In this document: in pieces, positions 1 to 9,450 of the stretch
How positions within the stretch are numbered: the stretch's first letter is position 1
Layout: each line of letters opens with the position of its first letter
Assembly (NCBI GenBank): GCA_026413225.1
Contig: CM048554.1
Span: forward strand, 11,362,001-11,426,000
DNA from: Otis tarda
Taxonomy: Eukaryota > Chordata > Aves > Otidiformes > Otididae
DNA: 64,000 bases
Direction: 5' to 3'
Position numbers and translations under genes: made by a program
Notes under the pieces: generated by a model
Seen by the model: the letters and a program-made list of their open reading frames with translations, nothing else
The model's database searches: none
What the model was told of the DNA's origin: nothing

Positions 1-1283
1 CCATCTCAGTCTGGCATCCCTGTTTCCAGTCCAGCCTCATGCAGCCTGGTACAGTCTCTTTCCAGAAGTCTTTATGCCAGTTGCAGAAGTATTCATGGTA
101 GCTACTAGACTAGGTGGGAAGGGAGGAGGATTTGGGAACAGAACTGGGACAGATCTTAAGGGTAGAGTGGGAGGGGTGGGGATTTGTTACACTGAAATAG
201 AAGGTGCAAGACAACCAATATATTTTTTTTTAATAATCCCATTTTTAAGCATCAGCAGTTTCCTACATCTGCAAAGGAATGAAAACCTATAGGTACCTCA
301 AACAGTTTCACATCTACCTAAAATTGTTCCAGGTGTTTAAGAGACTCATTCTAATGCATGGATCTCTTAAACACCAGGCGGACTTTGGAGGGCACCAAGA
401 TACAATTCTAAACCACTGTTTCATCTTGCAGAAAAACATGGCCATTCAGTTACACATAACTATGTTTCTGACTTATATGTATTGTAGGAAAATTTAATGG
501 TTCATGGCCATATTACTTTAAAAGAGAGAAGCCAAGAAGCCAAGAGCTCAAATGCATGATAAGATTTTAAGTATGTTAAAGGTTTCATTGACATAGCATT
601 GGTATCTGCAACTTATGCTCAAGTATTAAAACTTTGTTTTCGATGAATGTTTACCAATATAAGCCAATTCTAATTCATCTTTCTATCCCTAAATGGAACT
701 AATGCTTATTTTCTGAGATTGACAAAATTCATGGGAAAGCCAGACAGTGTTGTGATGGCCAGTTCTTCGATGCTAGAGCAACTCACTAAAGTATGTATAA
801 ACTTAATTTTTGAAATCCTGACCTCCAGTAGGTGGATTTACAATTGGTTTCATTGGGTTGGTTATTCACATAGGAGTTTTCATAACGGGAAACAGAAAAT
901 AAACTCTAAAAATAGAAGCTATTCCTGGAGTTAATAAAAATATTTGTGTTGTTTGACAAATGAAATGAAGAATTAGTAAGTGTGAGTAGTGTAACTATAC
1001 AAAGAAAATGAGAACTCCTGTCTTGAACTAAGAATGACTTTTGGATGAATTTTATCAGCTTGGGATGGATTTATCGGTTGAAATGAATAAAGTCTGTCTA
1101 TGCAGACAGCCTGTGTTTTTTTTTCACAGCTACTCTCACTCTAAAGGCATGAAAAGGGGGCATATTGGCCTGCGAGTTTCACTGGCTATATGATGAGGGA
1201 ACAGTTATTGGTCATTACCATAGATTTGGAAAAACAGAGAGAGCAGTCATATTGCAAGCTTGAGGTTTTGCTACCTAAGTGCT
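1..1283. other. AT-rich noncoding DNA, probable first intron of the left minus-strand gene
   Basis: This stretch lies downstream, on the minus strand, of the first-exon donor at 2014, so it is most simply intron of the gene whose first exon is at 2015-2117. All frames are short and broken on both strands, and no domain is recognisable. On the plus strand there is an AATAAA near 1087 and a T-rich tract followed by CAG near 1110-1129, which resembles a splice acceptor but has no open exon behind it. A second coding exon could be hidden here, but I could not identify one. Intron status is inference. Confidence 0.4.
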
Positions 1284-1505
1284 CAGATTGGACATAAGAA
1301 AAAAATTTTTTACAGTGAGGGTGGTGGAACACTGCAATGGGTTGCCCAAAGAGGTGGTGGATGCTCCATCCCTGGAAATGTTCAAGGCCAGGTTGGATGA
1401 GGCTCTGAGCAACCTGATCTGGCTGGAGATGTCCCTGCTCCTTGCAGGGGGGTTGGACTGGATGGCCTTTGAAGGTCCCTTCCAACCCAAACCATTCTAT
1501 GATTC
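1284..1505 (+). mobile_element. CR1 LINE, 5'-truncated 3' end
   Basis: The sequence follows the avian CR1 3'-terminal region. It starts at the 'agattggacataag' segment, passes through the A-then-T run, the 'gaggtggtggatgc' block and 'cctgctccttgcaggggg', and ends with 'aaccattctatgattc'. It is on the plus strand and so antisense to the surrounding minus-strand gene. Only about 220 bp remain, the usual heavy 5' truncation of CR1, with no coding capacity for reverse transcriptase. It resembles the copies at 31.2 and 45.7 kb closely enough to belong to the same or a neighbouring subfamily. Open frames seen inside it are repeat-derived and not genes. Confidence 0.93.
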
Positions 1506-1843
1506 CAACTCTAGCTTAGTACACCTCTTCATGCTTTCAGCATCTAGTGTCTTAACTAAGCCTACTGAGCTTAAAACAATAGCTCAGTTCTTTTATTTGT
1601 TGTCTTGTCCATAAACCACTTATACCTTTTGTTTGGGCACTGGTAGACCAGCCGGTGTGTGAGTAACTAGGGATTTTATCTGCAATATTTTATACAAACT
1701 CATTTACAAAGCTGGAAAGGTGGGTGTAGTGTTCTCCACACCTGCTTTTAAATCAAGACTGTTCCCTGCTTAATATTTTAAGGAGGCCTGTAACACCGCA
1801 GGATGGGAAGCGCAGGGTGACAGAGGAGCCGCTCCAGTTTTAC

Positions 1844-1965
1844 CCCCAGACAACACCCACCAAGCCGCACCAGAGGACCGACAAGAGACGCTTGGCGCGG
1901 CCATCTTCATTCCCGGGGAGCTCCCCTCCCACCCCCTCCCCGCCCCAAGCCGCGCCCGCCGCCAT
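1844..1965 (-). other. Possible alternative first exon with YY1-type motifs
   Basis: On the minus strand two YY1-like motifs occur in sense orientation, AAAATGGCGGC (complement of 1958-1968) and AAGATGGCC (near 1899-1907). YY1 motifs of this form often sit just downstream of a start site. The second motif carries an ATG that opens a frame beginning MKMAAPSVSCRSS. After 22 codons this frame reaches a possible donor, GG|GTAAAA, with the exon's last base at plus 1844. This would be an alternative start for the same minus-strand gene, inside the intron of the main first exon. It is equally possible that the motifs only act as promoter-proximal binding sites. No transcript evidence is visible. Confidence 0.25.
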
Positions 1966-2014
1966 TTTTGTTGCTGGCGCGCCGCCCGGCGAGCCGAGCC
2001 GCCCCGCGCTTTAC

Positions 2015-2117
2015 CTGCGCGGTGGCCCGGGTGCTGCGGGCCGGTGCGGGGGCCGTCGGTGAAGACGGTGCGGCTGAACGACCCCAGCCGCCGCCGCAGA
2101 GGCTCGGGCAGCGACAT
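2015..2117 (-). CDS. First coding exon of an unidentified gene leaving on the left
   Basis: On the minus strand an ATG at 2117 opens a frame beginning MSLPEPLRRRLGSFSRTVFT and continuing DGPRTGPQHPGHRA for 34 codons plus one base. It then meets a donor reading CAG|GTAAAG (last exonic base 2015, intron GT at 2014-2013). The exon lies in the CpG island and its ATG is about 70-110 bp downstream of the ETS-type motif cluster, as expected for a first exon. The peptide is basic (RRR at residues 8-10, no acidic run) and rich in Pro, Gly and Arg. It has no clear signal peptide or transmembrane segment, and a mitochondrial presequence cannot be excluded. I do not recognise the family. The frame stays open past the donor to about 1770, but that tail looks like read-through into intron. 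The remaining exons are outside the window or unrecognised. Confidence 0.6.
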
Positions 2118-2234
2118 GCTGCGGCGCGGCGCGGAGGCGGGGTTGGCGGCAGCCGCGGGCCCGGCCGCTTGGTTCCGTCAGGGGAGCCGGAACGGGGCGA
2201 GGCCTTTCCGGGAGAGCGGTGCTTCCGCCCCGTG
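2116..2234 (+). other. Possible divergent plus-strand first exon, weak
   Basis: The palindromic CATG that gives the minus-strand start also gives a plus-strand ATG at 2116. The plus frame begins MLRRGAEAGLAAAAGPAAWF, runs 39 codons plus two bases and meets a consensus-like donor (CGTG|GTGAGT at 2234/2235). Its start is rich in Arg and Ala, as in mitochondrial presequences, but GC-rich DNA produces such peptides by chance. The ETS-type motifs that look like the minus-strand promoter would lie inside this exon, which argues against it. A noncoding divergent transcript using the same donor is as likely as a coding one. Confidence 0.18.
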
Positions 2235-2283
2235 GTGAGTGTTACTGTGGGGCTTTCTGGGAGAGATGGCGAGCCCAGAAAGT

Positions 2284-2530
2284 TGTCATGGGATGAATTG
2301 AGTTGGAAGGGGCCTTAAAGCTCCAGATGCAGCCCCCCTGCCCTGGGCAGGACACCTTCCACCAGAGCAGGTCACTCAGAGCCCCGTCCAGCCTGGCCTT
2401 GGGCACTGCCAGGGGTGGGGCATCCACAGCTTCTCCAGGCAACCTGTTCCAGTGCCTCACCACCCTCGCCGTAAAGAATTTATTGCTTGTATCTAATCTA
2501 AGTCTTTCTTTCCATTTAAAGCTGTTCTAC
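2284..2530 (-). mobile_element. CR1 LINE 3' fragment, diverged
   Basis: Reading the plus strand, the fragment starts with 'gagttggaaggggcctta' and passes through the 'cagagccccgtccagcctgg' and 'ccaggcaacctgttccag' blocks. It ends in the 'gtaaagaatttattgcttg' region, which is the complement of the CR1 3' end. It differs more from the common consensus than the copies at 1.3, 31 and 45 kb and looks like an older subfamily. Its left end is about 50 bp from the last donor-like site of the CpG island, so it sits immediately upstream of the left gene's promoter. Short open frames on both strands here are repeat-derived. Confidence 0.88.
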
Positions 2531-3965
2531 TGTTGCTACCTGCCCTGGTCAAAGTTCCTCATGGAGGATAATGTCTTGCTTGACACGGTCACTGGGCAAG
2601 AGTGGTGCTTTCCTGCCTGATCAGGCTGTCCATCATCTCCGGAAAACGAAAAAGCAGTGCCCAGCAGGCAGCTCACCCCGAGCTGTTCACAGCACAGTCA
2701 GCAGTGAGCCCAGACGGTGGGAACTGCCCAAAACAGCCTCCTTTTGCCTCAGAGGTCCTGGTGTGTTCCAGCTCGGAGCATCTTCTCTCAGCTCCTACAT
2801 CATTTTGATTCCTTTCTAATCAGTCAAAGTGGATTTTTTCTAGTCTGTTAGGGCAAGATTTGGTTTTTTTTTCTGAAAAGGTAATTATGAAATATTGGTC
2901 CAAAGAAAGCAGTTGCAGGACTGCTGTGCTTCTGTCAGGATAAATCCAGGGGAATGATGGTGCTTGATGATGGCTAGAGCAAGGGAGGAGTAAAATAAGG
3001 ATGGATATTGACAGAGCTATTTTATTGCTTAAGGTGAATATGAATGATCCTTGTTTTATGATGGATTCAGATATAGCTAAACTAGAAAATACCTTTTCCT
3101 CAAGGAAACCTGTCTGTGTCACTGTTGAGTTAAAAGAAGGGGTGAGATCAATCCAGTGTTTTTATTCTGGTTACCTTTTGTCCCTTAAAGGAGGCCCTCA
3201 TGGCATTATGCAAAGTTGATAATGTAAATACAAGTTCTGCTTGTTCTTCTTTTATTTGGAAAATATAGTCACCCTATAAAACTGAGGTAATCTGTTCACC
3301 AGATTTTTCAGCTCACTTAGGGCCCAGTTCCTTCAGAGGAGAAAGGATGCCGTTCTTGAGCATGCATGAAATTATTCTCTGCGCAACCAGAATGAAGGAG
3401 CAGCTTGTGCCTTTTACGATGAGAACTGATAACATTTGTGATTTTACTGTACCTAGTATGACACATCGACTCCTTTCTCCTGCCCTCCCCCTCCCAAAAT
3501 CATATTTAGCTACTTCCCTGGGTGATCGTTCTCTAGTATGACTTTCCAAACTCAATTATCTCTGACTAAATAATTTAAAGCCTAGTTTAAATTCAATTTC
3601 ATTCTATCCCACTGGGAGAACTACAGAGAAAGACGGCTAAACAAGCAGGAGTTCTGAGAAATCCATTTGGCTTTCGAGCTGATGAATGATGTAGTATTGA
3701 CAAGAGATACTTTTCAAAGAACTTCTCCAAACATGAGTATGCCAGTAGGAATCTGCATTGAAAAAAAACCCTGAAGACCTTCAGAAGAAATGATTTTTTT
3801 TTTTTAAAGAAGAAATTATTTTTAAATAATGGTAGCAGATTGGAAGGGAGAAGGAATTAAAAATGTCCCAGAATTTCAAGGGATGCTGTGCATGTCCCCT
3901 TAGAGACAGGGAGGGCAGCAGGTTTTGCTGTGTAAGTGCTCCTAGGAAATAAAGTCTTAAACACT
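2531..3965. other. Noncoding single-copy DNA
   Basis: No exon, repeat family or RNA gene is recognisable. Frames are short on both strands. There is a T run near 3791-3805 and AT-rich patches. The first about 40 bp may be the eroded continuation of the adjoining CR1. Confidence 0.5.
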
Positions 3966-4035
3966 GGTGAGGGTTATCCCTGTTTTACAGATAAGACAGA
4001 ACAAGAAAAGTTGAATCCTGTGAAATGCTGTTTGC
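3966..4035 (-). repeat. MIR-like SINE relic
   Basis: The plus strand reads 'gggttatccctgttttacag' followed by 'ataagacagaacaagaaaag'. This parallels the antisense of the conserved MIR core (consensus-like 'ttatccccattttacagatg' then 'aggaaactgaggc'). Similarity fades within about 70 bp. It is an old, decayed copy with no polymerase III boxes visible. Confidence 0.4.
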
Positions 4036-7000
4036 AGTTTTTGTTGAAACCTACAGAAAAAGACATGTAATTCAGCATATCCTGGCCATAACCAGACAGA
4101 TAAGTCATCCAGTGAAAAATACTCCTTACAAAGTATCAAAACATAAGGTAAAAGAAAAGAGGTGGTGTGGCTTTTGTCATAAAAGATGTGTCTGTACACC
4201 AGCAACCGCAGCTCAGCAATGCTACCTGGTCTGCCTTTGAACTCGGTAGCTCAGCCTTGCAGAGAAGACAGCTCTACAAGCAGATAATTTAGTAAAGGCA
4301 AAATGTTCCTGGGGTTTTCCAGGCCTGACTCTGTCTTAAACTGTGAGGCTTCCCCCATAATCAGTATAGTGACTATGATGCCTGCGCTAGCTAGCTTATT
4401 TGTGAGGGTGTAAATCAACGCAAGCTGCAGTCATAGATGGTGTGTTGTGTCCTTGTCAAACGTGGACCCCAAAGCTCTGAGCTGTGAAGGCACTAGAGGT
4501 ATACTGCAGTTTCAGCGATAAAAATCTGTGAGTGGATGCCTGCTAATTGTCAAACTACCCAATAAATAATAGAAGAGTTTAAAAATTGCATCTCTATTTC
4601 AGGAAACATTATGAAAAACACGATTAATGTCAGACAGGTTTCTGAACGTTAAAAAGTGCAGTCTATATTTGTTATCTTGCCAATTGCCAGTAAGTGCTAA
4701 AAATTTATTTCCTGTCAGGCTCAACAATGATAATGGTGACTTTTGTACTGCCTAGCAGATCTCATAATAAAGTTATTTGCTATAGACAGTGGCAAGATGG
4801 TGAATCTGTGCAAGATTTCCAATGAGATTGCGTGAAACCTGGTTTTACTGTTGTTGCCTTGGTCCTGATCTGGCTAACACCCTTTAAATGAGGGGAACAG
4901 GTTTACATGAATGAAAAGTATGGCAGGGTTTTGATTAAGGCAGATATTCATGGAAGTCTCAGTTTTTTTTTCATGAGGTGGTGGCCTGTTAAAGTTCAGC
5001 CTTTAAGCATTTTCCTTTTGATTACTTTTTCAGAATAGAGGGAAGAATTTTCTGTGAACTGCACAATGTTACTCCTCTTCCTGATGCCGGTGGCTTTGAG
5101 TGGGGCCCCTCATTCCCCAAATACTCTGATTTTCTTATGTTCCCCAGTTCTGAAAACCTGACAAACATACAGTCAGGTAGCCTGCCAGCAGCTCTGTGGC
5201 AGTCAGTAGGCTTTTGCAAAACTGGACTCTGCTCTTTCAAAAACTGTGAAGCAAATCCAGCTTAACAGTCAGTGAAGTGTAAAACTGAGTAGTAGGTAAA
5301 GGAAAAGCTGGTGGAATGCAGACACAAGAACTGCATGGATTTGCCATGTGAACTCAATTTCCAGACTCAAGGTGTGAATCTGTGATATTTGGCAGCCTTA
5401 CATTTTCAGCAGATGGCCAAGCATCCTACATGTCCCTGCAAAATAAAATTTTGAGACTGCACACTAATATTTTTGTCTTCACAGATGCTTAAAATATTCC
5501 CTGAAGATGGAATACATACTATTTGTTTTTACTAATTCCTTTCAATTTTCTTGACACTGAGGCATACATTTTAATGTCAATATAATGAACAGAATTCTTC
5601 TGATTTTCTATAGGGGGATTTGGAGAGCACCTACTCCAGTTCCAAGCAGAAGTGAATCTTAAAACTTCCAGGATCAGAACACCAGGGTATTTTCATTGAC
5701 AAGTCAGAGCTTCCTGTAACAGAAGGATATAAATCTGTGCCATAAGCAGTGGAAGAAGGAAAAACTATGTTATGTAACAGTTCTGATGACCATCTGTATA
5801 AATAGTGTACATGTCAAACTGTTGTGATGAAACCCTATTTGGCCTTTTCCTTTTTTAATGGAAAAGCATTCAATTACTGAATTTCTTTGTGTCTATCCAC
5901 ATATGAATGGTTAAGGTAGAAATACACAGATTTCCAATTCTCTGTGCTTCAAAATAAGCTACTGAAATGTGAAACTGGAAGAAATAAACCCATAATTGTG
6001 CAGCATATTAAGTGACTGTTTTATTTCTCTCCACACATGCTAGCTATAAATAAAACAAAAGTGTCTGAAAATCTGCCTGAAAGCTTTAAATCAGAGGAAT
6101 ATTGGATCTTTGTGTATCCACAGTAGTCCCACTAAGTTGGTAGACACTGGCTTGGCTCCCAGACCAAAGCTCCTGGGGCTCTCTGGCAACAGCACTGAGC
6201 CATAAACACCAGATGCAGTATATCTAACAAAATTAAATATCAGCAGTTTTTTTACAGTTGGCATTTCAGAAACACAGGGTTCATTTAAATGGTGCCAGTG
6301 GTTTATCTTTGCACCTGAATCGCGATTGCTGTATTTCTGAATGTGCTGGTGTGGAATCTCACAAATACTACTTTCCCTGGCATGCCTGTGTGCTGTCCCT
6401 TCTGTAGCCATGAGTGTGCAAGCAACAGAAATCGCTCTCCTTTTCCCGTACCCCTTAGTACCTGCCCAGTGTTTTAGCAGAAGGGCTGTAAAACACGCGA
6501 ACGAGGGCTGGTGAGGTGAGGTATGTGCAGGCAAGCAGAATACAGGCTTGCTTTCTCCTCATGTCCTTGGAATGAAGTGACAGATTGTGGGTTTTTACAA
6601 ATTACAAATGCCACGAAGACTCTAGTGTATGTGTTTGAAAGGATCATGTTATTAGCTGTGACAGTGTCTGCCAGAGCAATTTCACAGCTGTGCTCCTAGC
6701 TTGCAATACCCTAGGACAATCTTTTCTCTGTGTCATTCGTACACCAGTCCCTGGTGTTCATTTAACACCTACAGGATATTTGTTTCTGGTAAACAATTAT
6801 TGATGCTGAGGAGACTTATTCCAGGCCCCTGTTGCAAGTATTACATTTCACTGCAGGCATTCCATGCATTAAATGTGTCTTGGCTATTTTAGTCTTAAGC
6901 ATAAAGACAGCAGCAGCCAAAAAAAAAAAAAAAGGCTGTTACTTGCTCCTGTGGATTGCTTTTCTTCTTACTGTACTTGGCATTTATTTAGAACCACTCA

Positions 7001-9410
7001 CTAGCTATTAAACAAGTTTTACCATTTGTGTTGCAAAAGTACTCCAGATATTTGTGACTACACAAGGAGGTTACTGGGAACTGACGGATTTTGAGCCAGA
7101 TTCTCACTGCTGTGAAGATACTTGACGTGCCCTTCAAGAACTCTCTGCATGACCTGGCCATTGCAAAGACCCCTTATTTTCAAAAGGTGGATTTGGAATA
7201 GAGAGCGAACGCTATAACACTGCAAACTGGCTGGGTAACTTTTTTGTTTGTCTGATGACAAGCTTTGTCAGCAAAATGATGTTCTTCCTTTGCTTCCAGA
7301 CCTTGTCGGGGATAAATTCTGCCCCAGTCACACCTGCAGGTCTGTGCAAGACTTGAGACTTACTCAGGCTTGAGACTTGTTCTTTCAGGAGGTAATCAGG
7401 GACGTGGTGGGGGCTCTCAGTAATTCTCAGCAAATCATGTTTTGTCCGGTGTGTGGTTGGAATAGCTGCACTGTTCTCTTTGTGCAGAATGTGCACGCAG
7501 ATTCCTGCTTTGGCTCTAGAGTTGCTTTGCACACCTCTGCAGCTTGCAGGGAGTATGTGTGGGAGGATCTTTATGGCAGAGGATCTGATGGCTTCAGTCT
7601 TGGTCTTATCTTTGCTGGCATAGGTAGGTGAGGTGATTTTTACTGTGGTAATTTAGGTGTCTAAATATTTCTTGTGCAATCCAAACTGGTTAGAGAGGCT
7701 TCACCTCTATGGCGGGCTCCCCTAGAAGGCTGTTCATGGGAAGGAGTAATGCATTTGCTGCATGTGTCTGTCCTTCTCTACTGATTACTAGTAGAGTCTA
7801 GTTGTTTTGCTAAATCAAGATGCCCAGCTGTTTGAAAAAACACTTTACAGAGATCTAAGCTCTCCCAGAGCTTGTTTTGTGGATCTAAGCTCCCCCAGAT
7901 GGTAGGGCTGTTTGTGTTCCCTGAGCATCATGCTAAATGCTTTACCTGCATTAAGTGTAACTCTTCCGAAACACTTCCTGGGATGTGTGCCCAGAGAGTC
8001 CCAGTGCTTTCTCTTTTTATTGCAGAATTCAAAGATGGCTTATTGTTTAAAAACTTACCTCCAATGTGACGTGCACCAGCGTGATCATAAACCCATACAA
8101 AGACAGGATTTATTTTGCTGTTACGTGCTGCTGACAGTTACCTGGAAGAGTCGTTTTGCACATCCTTTGCAATTAGTTCAAGACCAAACCCTGAGTTGGT
8201 GATGGAGGATAACATTAGTAATTTGATCATTTACAAAAAGCCATGAGACAGAGAGGACTGTTGTTTAGTTAAGAAACTAATTGCAGGGTTAGGTTTTTTA
8301 TTTTTAGCTTCTAAATTCCTATTTGGAAAATTAGATAAATGGTTCAATTCAAAAGTGTGAGTATGTTGATTTCAGTGCACATTAAGTGGGAGCTGCAGCA
8401 GCGCCCTGAATTGAGGCCAGATATTTGGATTCTCTGATATGCATTTGGGAGCCTAAATTTGGATTTCTAAACAAGAGTAAACTCTCCCTGTGCTTTAAAG
8501 GTTTACCAAATGTAAAGGTGCGTGTTGTGTTCTCAGGTCAGCATCGGTGTGTTTCCTTTATCTGTTCTTCATGTCCTGGCTGACACTTCCTCCCTGTGAG
8601 TATAAAGGGTTGTGAGAATGACTGGAAACCCCACAAATCTAAAATTAGGGCATAGAAGCTGAGTTTTGGTTCAGGGCCTTTAGCTTCAAATATCATGGGT
8701 TATGCTTTGGGGGATGTTAGGGCAACACCCCTGCAGTCCACAGTATCTCTCTGTTGGGAGCAGATTTGGCTCGTTGTTATTTCTATTCCATAATCTGTTA
8801 GCTATAGGCTTTTTGCTGTATTTCCAAACAAAGCAAACTTGGTTCAAGTTTTCATCAAGTAGTAAGAAGAAAGAGTGTAGTGACTCTCTGAAGCTCCAAA
8901 GGGCAGTTAATTCTTTCTTTATTACATTTTCAATTATTTAAGGCAGAGGCTTCTTATTTGTAGGTACACATTGGCTACTTGCGCCATTGTACGTCAGTCT
9001 CAACTGTGACACTAGTTGCTGTTGTAGTATGAATGATTAGTTTGAACTCTCCAGACTGCTGTCTTTGAAATGCAAAACTTCTATTTGTCATTTGAAAATG
9101 GAGTTTCTCATGTAACCAGAATCTATAAAGTGGTGCTTAAGACTGGAGAAAGTCTAAAGGGATTTTTATGATAAAGAAGTTGCTTAAAATCAAGGAATGC
9201 CTTTCCTGCATGCTGCATTGCTCCCATTCATGACGGAGGAGGCAGGACTGAAGGATCAAAACCAGCTTGCTTGCTTGTCCTCTCTCTCCCTGAAAAGCTT
9301 TATTACAGGACTCGAGCAAATTTTTCCTTCAGACCCTATCTAGAAGATCTTGCCTGACTTTATGAAATATTGAATTTACAGCTGCAGGATTTATTACAAC
9401 AGTATTTTAA
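4036..9410. other. Noncoding DNA with minor low-complexity tracts
   Basis: I see no supported exon on either strand. The longest frames (for example minus 6091-6534) begin with non-ATG codons, show no domain and lack convincing splice sites. An A run lies at about 6920-6934. A two-copy 18-bp repeat at 7852-7899 is listed separately. Composition is ordinary and CpG-poor. Confidence 0.5.
7852..7899 (+). repeat. Two-copy direct repeat, 30-bp spacing
   Basis: The 18-mer GATCTAAGCTCTCCCAGA at 7852-7869 recurs at 7882-7899 with one change (a C replaces the second T of CTCTCC). The copies are 30 bp apart with 12 bp of unrelated sequence between them. This is a small local duplication with no other copies seen in the window. 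Confidence 0.7.
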
Positions 9411-9450
9411 AACATTAGATGCTGCTGCAGCAGCTCTAATTAGAAATGCA
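9411..9450. promoter_or_regulatory. Palindrome plus paired homeodomain core, possible enhancer patch
   Basis: The 14-bp perfect palindrome GCTGCTGCAGCAGC occupies 9421-9434. The palindromic homeodomain-type core CTAATTAG follows at 9436-9443. A second CTGCAGCAGGTAC-like stretch, with an E-box-like CAGGTA, follows near 9483-9495. The close packing of symmetric motifs is seen directly. A regulatory role is inference. Confidence 0.2.

Larger units (their letters stand above)
1861..2260. promoter_or_regulatory. CpG-island promoter of the left gene
   Basis: GC and CpG density rise sharply here, against AT-rich, CpG-poor flanks. Near 2180-2230, just upstream of the minus-strand ATG at 2117, there are three ETS-type cores: CCGGAA at 2187-2192, TTTCCGG at 2205-2211 and CTTCCG at 2222-2227. 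Two YY1-type motifs lie downstream at about 1900 and 1960. Clustered ETS cores just upstream of an ATG are typical of TATA-less housekeeping promoters, and no TATA box is visible. The arrangement favours transcription to the left from about 2170-2230. A plus-strand donor-like sequence at 2234/2235 leaves room for divergent transcription. The start-site position is inferred. Confidence 0.8.

Noticed and set aside
6091..6534. Minus-strand 147-codon frame
   Set aside because: The start is a TTG codon, there is no domain or family resemblance, and no fitting splice sites. Chance frame.
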